DNA of 64,000 bases from an uncultured Verrucomicrobia subdivision 3 bacterium (lineage in GTDB: Bacteria; Verrucomicrobiota; Verrucomicrobiia; Limisphaerales; UBA11358): contig CAIRJF010000029.1 of the NCBI GenBank assembly GCA_903878805.1, forward strand, positions 31,088 to 95,087. The letters run 5' to 3'. Numbering within the stretch: the stretch's first letter is position 1; each line of letters opens with the position of its first letter. Of the stretch, positions 1 through 8,640 are shown piece after piece. The notes beneath the pieces were generated by a model that was not told the origin of the DNA, did not search any database, and worked only from the letters and a program-made list of their open reading frames with translations. Made by a program: the position numbers and the translations under genes.

Positions 1-301
1 GTTGCCCACGAAGGAAAAAGTTTTGACGAGCATGGAAGAATTGATCCATCAGTTCATGCTCGTGACCGAAGGCGTGAATTGTCCGCCCGGCGAAATTTAT
101 TTCGGCCACGAAAACCCGAAGGGCGAACTGGGTTTTTACATCAACAGCAAGGGCGGCGGCACGCCCTATCGCCTGAAAATCCGCGCGCCCTCATTTATTA
201 ATTTGAGCATCCTCGGCGAACTGATGCCGGGTGCGATGATCAGCGACGTGCCCGTGATTTTGGGCTCGCTCGATTTCGTGATGGGAGAATCTGACCGATG
301 A
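1..301 (+). CDS. nuoD: NADH-quinone oxidoreductase subunit D, C-terminal fragment
   Basis: This is the last 99 or so codons of the 49 kDa quinone-site subunit of complex I; the 5' part lies outside the window. The visible part carries the family's conserved ending, with a GELGFY segment, a YR-x-KIRAPSF-like stretch and a final [12 protein letters not shown], which closely follows the usual NuoD C-terminus. The stop codon overlaps the start of nuoE in an ATGA arrangement, so the two are translationally linked. Whether NuoC is fused to NuoD cannot be told from this fragment. Confidence 0.93.
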   Translation, partial: LPTKEKVLTSMEELIHQFMLVTEGVNCPPGEIYFGHENPKGELGFYINSKGGGTPYRLKIRAPSFINLSILGELMPGAMISDVPVILGSLDFVMGESDR

Positions 302-783
302 GCTTTCAAGCAACAAAAGAATTAGAAGCCGAAGTTGACGAATTGGTCACGCACTATCCGGTCAAGCGCGCCGCGTCGCTGATGGTGCTGCACGCGATCC
401 AGGAAAAGTTCGGCTGGATTTCGCGCGAGGCGGTTTTGTGGACGGCGAAAAAACTGGAGTTGCCGCCGATCAACATCCAGGAAATTTTGACGTTTTATCC
501 GATGCTGCGGCAGGAGCCGATGGGCAAATATCAGATCAAGGTCTGCCGCACGTTGAGCTGCGCGCTCGGCGGCGCGTATGAATTGCGCGAGCATCTGTGC
601 AAAAAATTCGGTCTGGACGCGCACGCGCACGGCGCGCAGACGACGTCGGACGGAAAGTTCACCGTGGAATTTGTCGAGTGCCTCGCCAGTTGCGGCACCG
701 CGCCGGTGATGATGTGCAACGATGATTTTTACGAAGGCGTTTCGCACGCGAAGGCGGATGAAATTGTGGGGAAATGCAAATGA
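298..783 (+). CDS. nuoE: NADH-quinone oxidoreductase subunit E (24 kDa, 2Fe-2S)
   Basis: A thioredoxin-fold subunit of the NADH-dehydrogenase arm of complex I that carries the [2Fe-2S] cluster N1a. The four cluster ligands are visible as C83-x4-C88 (CRTLSC) and C128-x3-C132 (CLASC). At 161 residues it has the normal bacterial length. Its start overlaps the nuoD stop by four bases. A 30-bp-arm palindrome begins in its own stop codon, and an antisense tRNA gene separates it from nuoF, so the operon is physically broken after this gene. Confidence 0.95.
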   Translation: MSFQATKELEAEVDELVTHYPVKRAASLMVLHAIQEKFGWISREAVLWTAKKLELPPINIQEILTFYPMLRQEPMGKYQIKVCRTLSCALGGAYELREHLCKKFGLDAHAHGAQTTSDGKFTVEFVECLASCGTAPVMMCNDDFYEGVSHAKADEIVGKCK

Positions 784-856
784 AGACAGAATTAACAAAA
801 TTAACCGAATTAGGAATTTCCGGATTTAATTCTGTGAATTTTGTTAATTCTGTCTT
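783..856. repeat. long imperfect palindrome after nuoE
   Basis: The arms are 783-812 (AAGACAGAATTAACAAAATT...) and 827-856; 28 of 30 positions are complementary, around a 14-base loop. The sequence is AT-rich compared with the flanking genes and begins inside the nuoE stop codon. In a transcript it would form one long hairpin. There is no T tract directly after it, so it is more like an intergenic repetitive palindrome than an ordinary terminator, though it could stabilise the upstream nuo mRNA end. Confidence 0.85.
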
Positions 857-872
857 TAAGAAAATTGGCGAA

Positions 873-946
873 TGGTTGCCCGACATGGATTTGAACCATG
901 ACAAACAGATTCAGAGTCTGCTGTGCTACCGTTACACCATCGGGCA
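873..946 (-). tRNA. tRNA-Gln (CTG anticodon)
   Basis: Read on the minus strand, the acceptor arms TGCCCGA and TCGGGCA pair fully (U1-A72, a known feature of tRNA-Gln), followed by discriminator A and an encoded CCA. The D stem is GTG/CAC, the anticodon stem GCAGA/TCTGT encloses loop CTCTGAA (anticodon CTG, reading CAG), and the T stem CATGG/CCATG encloses TTCAAAT. It is encoded antisense within the nuo operon, between nuoE and nuoF. Confidence 0.93.
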
Positions 947-959
947 AGACGGGACGAGC

Positions 960-987
960 AGGCTAGAGAAATTTATTGAAGAGTCAA
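960..987 (-). promoter_or_regulatory. candidate promoter for tRNA-Gln
   Basis: On the minus strand TTGACT (982-987) and TAGCCT (960-965) are 16 bases apart and sit 13 bases before the tRNA 5' end. The -35 match is good, the -10 match weak. The site lies just before the nuoF start codon, so antisense transcription would begin beside the nuoF translation start. Confidence 0.3.
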
Positions 988-996
988 GTTGCTGAT

Positions 997-2430
997 ATGG
1001 CACAAGAATATAAATTGATTTTGAAATACGCCGATGAACCGGGTTACACGCCGGACATCGAGTGCTATTTGCGTCACGGTGGCTACGCGGATTTGAAAAA
1101 GGCGCTCGCGATTGCGCCGAAGGATTTGGCCGATGGCAAAAAACTTTCGCCGCAGGAACAGATTCGCGAAGACGTGAAAATTTCCGGTCTGCGCGGTCGC
1201 GGTGGCGCGGGTTTTTCCTGCGGTCTCAAGTGGAGCTTCGTTGACCGCAAGAGCGGCAAGCCGATTTATCTCATCTGCAATGCGGACGAATCCGAGCCGG
1301 GCACGTTCAAGGACCGGCAGATCATGTATAAGGATCCGCACCAGTTGATCGAAGGCATGGCCATCTCGTGCTTCGCGAACGACGTGCATCTCGCCTACAT
1401 TTATATCCGTGGCGAAATGGTTGACGGCGCGAAAATCCTGAACGAAGCGTTGAAAGAAGCGCGTGCGAAAAATTTCCTCGGCAAAAATATTTGCGGCGGC
1501 GGCTACGATTTGGAGATGCACGTTCATCGCGGCGCCGGCGCTTACATTTGCGGCGAAGAAACAGGTTTGATCGAATCGCTCGAAGGCAAGCGGCCTTATC
1601 CGCGCATCAAACCGCCGTATTTTCCGGCGATCCTCGGTTTGTGGATGTGCCCGACCATCGTCAACAACGTCGAGACGCTTTGCAACGTAAAGCACATCGT
1701 CGCCATGGGCGGCGCGGCGTTCGCCAAGCTCGGCACGCCGAACAACACCGGCACGCGCATCGTGAGCTTGAGCGGCCACGTAAAGAAACCCGGCTACTAC
1801 GAAATCGAAACCGGCAAGGCGACGATCGGCGAACTCATCAACGACCCGAAATTCGGCGGTGGTTTGCGCGATGGACGCAAATTGAAAGCCGTGATTCCCG
1901 GCGGATCGTCCGCGAAAGTTTTCAAGGCCGGCGAAAAATTCAAGCTCAAGAAAAAAGACGCCGAGGGCAAAGAAATTTTGGTCGAGACCGACATGCTCGA
2001 TTTGCCTTACGACTTTGATTCGCTCGCCGCCGCCGGTTCGATGAGCGGTTCCAGCGCGATCATCGTGATGGACGATTCCACCGACATCGTCGAGGCGCTC
2101 GCGAACTTGTCCGAATTTTACGCCCACGAAAGTTGCGGTCAATGCACGCCTTGCCGCGAAGGCGCGCTATGGATGAGCAAGACGCTGCATCGCCTGACGC
2201 ACGGCGAAGGCCGCGCGGCCGACGCGGATTATCTCGTGAAGATCGCCGACAACATCCCCGGCGGCCGCACGATTTGCGCATTCGGCGAAGCCTGTTCCTG
2301 GCCGGTGCAAAGTTTCGTTGCGAAATTCAAAGACGAATTCGTCGCGAAAGGCGCGGCGGATGAAGCGCGTCACGCGAAGCAAGTTGCCGCGCCCGTTGAA
2401 ACAAAAGAATTAGCCGCCGCGCACCATTGA
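997..2430 (+). CDS. nuoF: NADH-quinone oxidoreductase subunit F (51 kDa, FMN and 4Fe-4S)
   Basis: The NADH- and FMN-binding subunit of complex I, which oxidises NADH and feeds the iron-sulfur chain. The glycine-rich GLRGRGGAGF motif is at residues 64-73, and an NADESEPGTFKDR segment of the FMN/NADH site follows. Cluster N3 ligands are C380, C383 and C386 (ESCGQCTPCREG) plus C427. I place the start at the ATG at 997; a TTG 21 bases upstream is in frame, but the family usually starts close to this ATG. Length is 477 residues, with a short alanine/glutamate-rich tail. nuoG follows within 6 bases. Confidence 0.95.
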   Translation: MAQEYKLILKYADEPGYTPDIECYLRHGGYADLKKALAIAPKDLADGKKLSPQEQIREDVKISGLRGRGGAGFSCGLKWSFVDRKSGKPIYLICNADESEPGTFKDRQIMYKDPHQLIEGMAISCFANDVHLAYIYIRGEMVDGAKILNEALKEARAKNFLGKNICGGGYDLEMHVHRGAGAYICGEETGLIESLEGKRPYPRIKPPYFPAILGLWMCPTIVNNVETLCNVKHIVAMGGAAFAKLGTPNNTGTRIVSLSGHVKKPGYYEIETGKATIGELINDPKFGGGLRDGRKLKAVIPGGSSAKVFKAGEKFKLKKKDAEGKEILVETDMLDLPYDFDSLAAAGSMSGSSAIIVMDDSTDIVEALANLSEFYAHESCGQCTPCREGALWMSKTLHRLTHGEGRAADADYLVKIADNIPGGRTICAFGEACSWPVQSFVAKFKDEFVAKGAADEARHAKQVAAPVETKELAAAHH

Positions 2431-2435
2431 TCGCC

Positions 2436-4181
2436 ATGTCAACTGCCGCCACAACTGAAATCAAGCCCGCGCCTCCGGTCGAAAAGATCAAGGTCAAGGT
2501 GGATGGTCGCGAAATCGAAGTGCCGAAGACCATGGCCGATCCGATTTCCGGCAAGCCGATTCCGACCACGATGATCCAGGCGTGCGAGCTGGCAAAGCAG
2601 GAAGTGCCGCATTATTGCTATCACCCGAAATTGCCGGTCGTCGGCAACTGCCGCATGTGCCTCGTGGAATATGGAATGCCCGCGATGGGGCCGGATCGCA
2701 AGCCGGTTTTGAACGCCGACGGTTCGCCAAAAATTTCCAAAATGCCGCGTCCGGCCATTTCCTGCGCGACGCCCGTTTCACCGGGAATGGAAATTTACAC
2801 GAATACGCCCGGCGTGAAGCAGATGCGCGAAGGCGTGCTCGAGTCCCTGCTCATCAATCATCCGCTCGACTGCCCGATCTGCGACCAGGCCGGCGAATGC
2901 AAGCTGCAGGAATACTCGGTGGATTACGGCCAGAGCGCGAGCCGCTTTGTCGAAGCGAAAGTTCACAAACCGAAAGCCGTTGACCTCGGACCGCGCATCA
3001 TGCTCGACGCGGAACGCTGCATCCTGTGCACGCGCTGCATCCGTTTCACGCGCGACATCGCGGGCGACGACGCGCTGGGCATCGTCAATCGCGGCAGCTA
3101 CAACACAATTGCGACGTTCCCCGGCTTGCCGTTCGACAATAATTATACGCTGAACACGGTAGACATCTGCCCCGTCGGCGCACTCACGTCGAAAGATTTT
3201 CGTTTCAAAATGCGCGTGTGGTTTCTCAAGGAAACGAAAAGTGTCTGCACCAGTTGCGCGACTGGCTGCAATATCATCATCGGTTCGCGCGAAGAAAAAA
3301 TACAGCGCTACACGCCGCGCGAAAACGACGCCGTCAACGGCCCGTGGATGTGCGACGCCGGCCGTTTGAATTATAAATGGATCGGGCGCGAAGACCGATT
3401 GAAAGACGTTTTGGTGCGCGGACAAAAATCTACCTGGACGGCGGCGCTCAACGAAATTTCTGACAAGCTCAAGAAAGCGCCCGCCGGTTCCGTCGCCATC
3501 ATTGCTTCGGCGCGGCAGACGAACGAAGAGCTCTGGCTGATTTCAAAACTGAAAGCCAAGCTCGGCGCGATCAGCGATTCCATTCCGCGTGATGGCAAGG
3601 GCGATAAGATTCTCGTCAGCGCGGACAAAAATCCGAACACCAACGGCGCGCGGCTCACGGGAATTTGCTTCACCGAGATGGGAATCAATTTGGTGAAAAT
3701 TTCCGACGGCATTGCGAGTGGAAAAATCAAGACACTCATTGTTTTTGGCGAGAACATCGTCAAGCGCGCGGTGGCGAACGAAAAATTGCGCGAACGCGAA
3801 ACCATCAGCGAAGTCGTGGACGAACACGGCATCACGGCGGAATTGCTCCAGAAGCTCGACACGCTCATCGTCAGCGACATTTTGCCGAACGAGACCACGA
3901 AGCTGGCGCACTACGTTTTGCCCGGCGCGGCGCACGCGGAAAAGCGCGGCTCGTTCACGAACACCAAAGGCCGCGTCCAGAAATTCATGAAGGCCGTCGA
4001 AGCGCCCGGCGACGCGCGCGCGGAATGGGAATTTTTGCACGACCTCGTCCACAATGTCACCGGCCAGAACGGTTTTGTGACGATCGAAGGTCTGTTCAAT
4101 CAAATGGCGAAAGAAGTGCCGGCGTTCAACGGCGTGACGTGGCAAGCACTCGGCGACACCGGCTTGACGGTGCAAATTTAA
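2436..4181 (+). CDS. nuoG: NADH-quinone oxidoreductase subunit G (iron-sulfur, molybdopterin-type)
   Basis: A 581-residue iron-sulfur subunit of the complex I peripheral arm. The N-terminal ferredoxin-like domain shows C61, C72, C75 and C110 as candidate [2Fe-2S] ligands. A histidine-plus-cysteine cluster site follows (HPLDCPICDQAGEC), then CILCTRCIRF with a later C in DICPVGA. The motif C271-x2-C274-x3-C278-x27-C306 is an exact match to the extra N7 cluster pattern known from E. coli and Thermus. The molybdopterin-like C-terminal region is much shorter than in the roughly 900-residue E. coli protein. The ATG at 2436 is preferred over a TTG at 2427 overlapping nuoF. Confidence 0.94.
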   Translation: MSTAATTEIKPAPPVEKIKVKVDGREIEVPKTMADPISGKPIPTTMIQACELAKQEVPHYCYHPKLPVVGNCRMCLVEYGMPAMGPDRKPVLNADGSPKISKMPRPAISCATPVSPGMEIYTNTPGVKQMREGVLESLLINHPLDCPICDQAGECKLQEYSVDYGQSASRFVEAKVHKPKAVDLGPRIMLDAERCILCTRCIRFTRDIAGDDALGIVNRGSYNTIATFPGLPFDNNYTLNTVDICPVGALTSKDFRFKMRVWFLKETKSVCTSCATGCNIIIGSREEKIQRYTPRENDAVNGPWMCDAGRLNYKWIGREDRLKDVLVRGQKSTWTAALNEISDKLKKAPAGSVAIIASARQTNEELWLISKLKAKLGAISDSIPRDGKGDKILVSADKNPNTNGARLTGICFTEMGINLVKISDGIASGKIKTLIVFGENIVKRAVANEKLRERETISEVVDEHGITAELLQKLDTLIVSDILPNETTKLAHYVLPGAAHAEKRGSFTNTKGRVQKFMKAVEAPGDARAEWEFLHDLVHNVTGQNGFVTIEGLFNQMAKEVPAFNGVTWQALGDTGLTVQI

Positions 4182-4185
4182 TTTT

Positions 4186-4293
4186 GATTGCCACAGAGGC
4201 ACAGAGACACAGAGATGAAAAATAAAACGAAAACAGATTTTGCCGAGGCGGGAGAAAATAAATTTTCTCTGTGCCTCCTTGTCTCTGTGGCAA
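4186..4293. repeat. CACAGAG-type long palindrome between nuoG and nuoH
   Basis: The left arm at 4188-4215 (TTGCCACAGAGGCACAGAGA...) and the right arm at 4266-4293 (...CTTGTCTCTGTGGCAA) are imperfect reverse complements around a 50-base centre. They are built from a short CACAGAG unit repeated in each arm. Similar intergenic repeats occur in several unrelated bacterial groups, from general knowledge. In-frame GTG/ATG codons inside it are not genuine starts for nuoH. Confidence 0.85.
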
Positions 4294-4303
4294 AAGAATA
4301 AAA

Positions 4304-5362
4304 ATGGACTGGAATTTCATCATCTTCAGCATCGTCAAGATCGCGATTGTCGTCGGCGTCGTGCAGGGACTCGTCGCGTATTCCGTGCTGGCCGAGCGCA
4401 AAATTTCCGCTTGGATCCAGGATCGCGTCGGCCCGAACCGCACCGCGCCGCCGTTCATGAAATTTATTCCCGGCGGACAATTTTTGACGCGGCTCGGACT
4501 TTTTCAGCCGCTCGCGGACGGATTAAAATTCATGTTCAAGGAAGATTTTACGCCGGCGGGCGTGAAGAAAATTTATTTCTTCCTCGCGCCGGCGGTGTCC
4601 GTGATTCCGGCGATGCTCACGGTCGCGGTGATTCCGTTCGGCTCGAACATCGGCGCGCAGAAAATGGTCATCGCGGACTTGAACGTCGGCATTCTCTACA
4701 CGTTCGGCATCGTCTCGATGGGCGTTTACGGCATCGTGCTCGCGGGCTATGCGGCAAACTCAAAATATCCCATGTTCGGCGGCATCCGTTCGAGCGCGCA
4801 GATGATTTCGTATGAAATTTCCATGGGCATGTCGGTCATTCCCGTTTTGCTGATCGTCGGCAATTTGAATCTCGGCCAAATTATTTCGTGGCAGTCCACG
4901 CACGGCTGGATGGTCGCGTATGCGCCGATTTCATTCATCATTTTCATGGTCGCGTCGTTCGCGGAAACGAACCGCACGCCGTTCGATTTGCCGGAAGCGG
5001 AAACTGAACTCGTCGGCGGCTACCACACGGAATACGGCTCGATGAAGTTCGCGCTGTTTTTCCTCGCGGAATATTCCAACATGGTTTCCTCGTCCGCGAT
5101 GATGGTGACGCTGTTTTTCGGCGGCTGGACGCTGCCGTTCTGGGGACTCGATCACGCGGCGACGTCGCTCGGCATGGGCATCGTGCAAATTTTTGTCTTC
5201 CTCGCGAAGATGCTGTTTTTCATGGTCGTTTTCATCTGGGTGCGCTGGATGTTCCCGCGTTTTCGTTACGACCAGTTGATGGACTTGGGCTGGCGGCGGT
5301 TTTTGCCGCTCGCGTTGGTAAACATTTTAATCACGGCCGTCTGGCTGTGGATGAGGAGTTGA
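4304..5362 (+). CDS. nuoH: NADH-quinone oxidoreductase subunit H
   Basis: A membrane subunit of complex I at the junction of the peripheral and membrane arms, contributing to the quinone chamber. It is 352 residues with about eight hydrophobic helices. Conserved loops are visible: AERKISAWIQDRVGPNR near the N-terminus, and the ETNRTPFDLPEAETELVGGY region, normally the most conserved part of the family. The ATG at 4304 gives the standard start; in-frame GTG at 4271 lies in the upstream repeat. One base separates it from nuoI. Confidence 0.95.
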   Translation: MDWNFIIFSIVKIAIVVGVVQGLVAYSVLAERKISAWIQDRVGPNRTAPPFMKFIPGGQFLTRLGLFQPLADGLKFMFKEDFTPAGVKKIYFFLAPAVSVIPAMLTVAVIPFGSNIGAQKMVIADLNVGILYTFGIVSMGVYGIVLAGYAANSKYPMFGGIRSSAQMISYEISMGMSVIPVLLIVGNLNLGQIISWQSTHGWMVAYAPISFIIFMVASFAETNRTPFDLPEAETELVGGYHTEYGSMKFALFFLAEYSNMVSSSAMMVTLFFGGWTLPFWGLDHAATSLGMGIVQIFVFLAKMLFFMVVFIWVRWMFPRFRYDQLMDLGWRRFLPLALVNILITAVWLWMRS

Positions 5363-5363
5363 T

Positions 5364-5927
5364 ATGGCCGTTGTTGTAAATCGCAAATCGCTCACGTTTT
5401 GGGAAAAACTTTATCTGCCGGCCATCGTCGGCGGATTGAAAGTCACGCTCAAGCACGCCTACAACACGCTGTTCAAGGGCAAGGTCGTGACGATGGAATA
5501 TCCGGAGCAGAAATGGACGCTACCGCCCGGTTATCGCGGCGCGCCGTATCTCGTGAAGGATCAGGAGGGCAACACGAAATGCGTTTCGTGCCAGCTCTGC
5601 GAATTTGTCTGTCCGCCGAAAGCCATCCGCATCACGCCGCCCGGCGACACCGGCCTCAAGGCCGACCGCACGAACGCCGAAAAAATGCCGGCGGAATTTG
5701 AGATCAACATGCTGCGCTGCATCTTCTGCGGCTTCTGCCAGGAAGTGTGCCCCGAGGAAGCGATTTTTCTGCAGCAGGATTATTCGCTGACCGCGCTGAG
5801 CCGCAGCGAATTGATTTACAACAAGGAAAAACTCCTGTCGCTCGGCGGTGAAGTCGGCGGCATCCAGAAATGGAAACACAAGCTGGAAGAAGCGAAGGCG
5901 CAGGAAAATTTCCCGGTGAAGCCTTAA
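5364..5927 (+). CDS. nuoI: NADH-quinone oxidoreductase subunit I (two 4Fe-4S clusters)
   Basis: The ferredoxin-like subunit that carries clusters N6a and N6b and passes electrons toward N2. Two CxxCxxCxxxCP motifs are present: C73, C76, C79, C83 and C119, C122, C125, C129. The first cluster's last cysteine is followed by PPKAI and the second's by PEEAI. A clear AGGAG lies six bases before the ATG, within the end of nuoH. At 187 residues the length is typical; a charged C-terminal tail extends beyond the cluster domain. Confidence 0.95.
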   Translation: MAVVVNRKSLTFWEKLYLPAIVGGLKVTLKHAYNTLFKGKVVTMEYPEQKWTLPPGYRGAPYLVKDQEGNTKCVSCQLCEFVCPPKAIRITPPGDTGLKADRTNAEKMPAEFEINMLRCIFCGFCQEVCPEEAIFLQQDYSLTALSRSELIYNKEKLLSLGGEVGGIQKWKHKLEEAKAQENFPVKP

Positions 5928-5933
5928 TCAGCA

Positions 5934-6467
5934 ATGGAACAAATCAACAACCTGGTCAGTGGCGGCGCGGTGGAGGACGTTTTGTTTTACGTCTTCGCGG
6001 CGCTGACGCTGCTGTGCGCCGTGCTCGTGGTCGCGAATCCGTTCAGCCGCAACCCAGTCACGAGCGCAATGTTTCTGGTGCTGACCATCATCTCGATGTC
6101 CGGCTTGTTTTTGCTGCTGCACGCATTTTTTCTCGCGGCGGTGCAGATTCTAGTTTACGCCGGCGCGGTCATCGTGCTGTTCATTTTCGTCATCATGTTG
6201 CTCGACCTGAAAGAAGAGCAGCGCCGTAAAATAAAATTCTTCGGCCTCGCCGCCGGCTTGGTTTCTGTCGGCATCGTGGTCAGCATTTTTGTGAAGTCGC
6301 TCGCGTCCATCAAACCCAACGCCGCTCCGCCTACGCTCGAAGGCGAAACCTACGCGCTCGGCAAACTTTTGTTCACGCAATACACGCTCCCGTTTGAAAT
6401 CGTCTCCGTGCTCCTGCTCGTGGCGATGATCGGCGTGATCCTGTTGAGCAAAAAGAAACTCGAATAA
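5934..6467 (+). CDS. nuoJ: NADH-quinone oxidoreductase subunit J
   Basis: A hydrophobic 177-residue membrane-arm subunit of complex I, with five predicted helices. The conserved third helix shows the QILVYAGAVIVLFIFVIML stretch, whose helix is linked to conformational coupling in solved structures. It starts six bases after nuoI and ends one base before nuoK, consistent with a single transcript. Confidence 0.93.
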   Translation: MEQINNLVSGGAVEDVLFYVFAALTLLCAVLVVANPFSRNPVTSAMFLVLTIISMSGLFLLLHAFFLAAVQILVYAGAVIVLFIFVIMLLDLKEEQRRKIKFFGLAAGLVSVGIVVSIFVKSLASIKPNAAPPTLEGETYALGKLLFTQYTLPFEIVSVLLLVAMIGVILLSKKKLE

Positions 6468-6468
6468 C

Positions 6469-6774
6469 ATGCACGTCGGCCTCCATCATTATTTGTTCGT
6501 GAGCTTCATGCTGTTCAGCCTGGGGCTGCTCGGCGTCATCATGCGCCGCAACCTGCTGGTGATTTACATGTCTCTGGAGCTGATGCTCAACGCCGCCAAC
6601 CTGGCGCTCGTCTCCTTTTCGCGGTTCAACAACAAACTCGACGGCCAAGTGCTGGTGTTTTTCATCATCACGGTGGCGGCGGCGGAAGTGGCGGTCGGCC
6701 TCGCGCTGATCGTGGCGCTCTACCGCAAACGCCAGTCCGCGCATGTCGAAGATTTGACCTCGATGAAACTCTGA
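6469..6774 (+). CDS. nuoK: NADH-quinone oxidoreductase subunit K
   Basis: A 101-residue membrane subunit with three predicted helices, related to the MrpC antiporter subunit. Acidic residues of helices two and three in the proton path are present (the E of SLELMLNAANLA and the E of AAAEVAVGLAL). The length and the order nuoJ-K-L are those expected for complex I. Confidence 0.94.
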   Translation: MHVGLHHYLFVSFMLFSLGLLGVIMRRNLLVIYMSLELMLNAANLALVSFSRFNNKLDGQVLVFFIITVAAAEVAVGLALIVALYRKRQSAHVEDLTSMKL

Positions 6775-6777
6775 CGG

Positions 6778-8640
6778 ATGAAAAACGAACTTTTTCCATG
6801 GCTGATCCTGTTCCTGCCGCTGCTCTCAGCGACAGTGATTGCGCTATTCACATTGCGCAGTAAAACCGTCAGCAGCCTCATCTCCATCGGCGCGGTCGCG
6901 GCGGGCTTCGTGCTGACCTGCCTGTTCGTAAACGCCAACGGAATTCATTACAGCGGTGAAACGTCCGTCAACTGGCTCACCATCGGCGGTTTGAATGTGG
7001 ACTTCGGCCTCAAGCTTGATGCGTTGAGCATGATGATGTTGTTCGTCGTCACCGGCGTCGGCGGCTTGATCCATATTTATTCCTACAGCTACATGGACGA
7101 AGATGCGGGCAAGGCGCGCTTTTTCGCGTTCTTGAGTTTGTTCACGTTCTCGATGCTCGGCATCGTGCTGGCAAATAATTTTCTGATGACGTTCATTTTC
7201 TGGGAACTCGTCGGTGTGTCCAGCTATCTGCTCATCGGTTTCTGGTTTGAAAAACCCAGCGCCGGCGATGCCGCGAAAAAAGCGTTCATCACCAATCGCC
7301 TCGGCGACTTTGGCTTTCTCGCAGGCATTTTGATGGTTTGGGGTTTGCTTGGTTCGCTCAATTTTTCTGCGTTACAAAATGCGATGGTCTCAAATCCCGC
7401 CGCGCTCGGAGCCAGTGCCACCATCGCGGGTCTGTTAATTTTCTGCGGTGCGGCTGGCAAATCCGCCCAATTCCCGCTGCATGTCTGGTTGCCGGACGCG
7501 ATGGAAGGCCCGACGCCCGTGTCCGCCTTGATCCACGCCGCGACGATGGTGGCCGCCGGTGTTTACATGCTTTGCCGGACGCTCTTTTTATACAATGCCG
7601 ACGCGCTCCACGTCATCGCCTACATCGGCGGATTCACCGCGCTGCTCGCGGCGCTGATGGCGGTTCAGCAAAACGACATCAAGCGCATCATCGCCTACTC
7701 GACGCTGTCACAACTCGGCTACATGGTCATGGCGGTTGGCTTGAGCGGTCCGACGCCCGCGATGTTTCATTTGACCATGCACGCCTTTTTCAAAGCACTG
7801 CTGTTCTTGAGCGCCGGATCCGTCATCATCGGCATGCACCACGAGCAGGACATCTGGCACATGGGCGGACTGAAAAAGAAAATGCCCGTCACATTCTGGA
7901 CCTTCACCATCGGCGCACTGGCCTTGAGCGGTATCCCGCCGTTTGCCGGTTTTTATTCGAAGGATTCAATTCTCGCGCAATGCCTGGAACAGAAAAATTA
8001 TTTGCTGTTCGCTGTCGCCGTGTTCGTCGCCGGGCTGACCGCGTTCTACACGTTCCGTTTATTCTTCGTCGTTTTCTTCGGCAAGGAAAAAACCGATCAC
8101 GCCAAGCATGCGCACGAATCGCCGCTGATAATTACCGCGCCGCTGGTGATTCTGGCCATCTTCGCGACCATCGGCGGTTTCATCGGCATCACCAACAATT
8201 ACGGTTCGCAATTCGTCGCCGACCACGAAACGCTTTCGCTTGCGCAACAATTTCTCGAACCGCTGAAAACTCCTGTCCCGATGTTTATCGGCATCGGCGT
8301 TGCGCTCGCCGGAATTTTCCTCGCGTTCGCGCTTTACAAAATTGGCGACAAAGATCCGTTGCCCGCGAAACTCGGTGGCCTGGCGACGGCGATGAAGAAC
8401 AAATTTTATTTCGACGAACTTTACGAAGCCACATTCATCCGCGCGCATGATTTTCTCGCGGCGGTGGCCGACTGGATTGACCGCTGGATTCTGGAAGGCG
8501 CGATCATCGGCGCGATTCGCGGCGGCACGGATTTGAGCGGACGCGCGCTGCGCCTCGCGCAAACCGGCAACCTCCAGACCTACGCCTTCCTGTTCGTGCT
8601 CGGCGTGGCGCTGTTGCTCTATTTCGTTTTGGGAAAATGA
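6778..8640 (+). CDS. nuoL: NADH-quinone oxidoreductase subunit L
   Basis: The distal antiporter-like proton-pumping subunit of complex I, 620 residues with about sixteen helices and a long C-terminal lateral helix region. Characteristic segments include FIFWELVGVSSYLLIGFW, KSAQFPLHVWLPDAMEGPTPVSA with the conserved lysine, and the HAFFKALLFLSAGSVI segment. Its stop codon overlaps the start of a small AT-rich ORF (ATGA) instead of nuoM. Confidence 0.95.
   Translation: MKNELFPWLILFLPLLSATVIALFTLRSKTVSSLISIGAVAAGFVLTCLFVNANGIHYSGETSVNWLTIGGLNVDFGLKLDALSMMMLFVVTGVGGLIHIYSYSYMDEDAGKARFFAFLSLFTFSMLGIVLANNFLMTFIFWELVGVSSYLLIGFWFEKPSAGDAAKKAFITNRLGDFGFLAGILMVWGLLGSLNFSALQNAMVSNPAALGASATIAGLLIFCGAAGKSAQFPLHVWLPDAMEGPTPVSALIHAATMVAAGVYMLCRTLFLYNADALHVIAYIGGFTALLAALMAVQQNDIKRIIAYSTLSQLGYMVMAVGLSGPTPAMFHLTMHAFFKALLFLSAGSVIIGMHHEQDIWHMGGLKKKMPVTFWTFTIGALALSGIPPFAGFYSKDSILAQCLEQKNYLLFAVAVFVAGLTAFYTFRLFFVVFFGKEKTDHAKHAHESPLIITAPLVILAIFATIGGFIGITNNYGSQFVADHETLSLAQQFLEPLKTPVPMFIGIGVALAGIFLAFALYKIGDKDPLPAKLGGLATAMKNKFYFDELYEATFIRAHDFLAAVADWIDRWILEGAIIGAIRGGTDLSGRALRLAQTGNLQTYAFLFVLGVALLLYFVLGK

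Noticed and set aside
774..995. Plus-strand open frame across the palindrome and tRNA-Gln
   Set aside because: Its content is the palindrome and antisense tRNA; no independent coding signal.
973..2142. A 389-codon minus-strand frame opposite nuoF
   Set aside because: nuoF is fully conserved on the plus strand; the opposite frame has only low-complexity composition.
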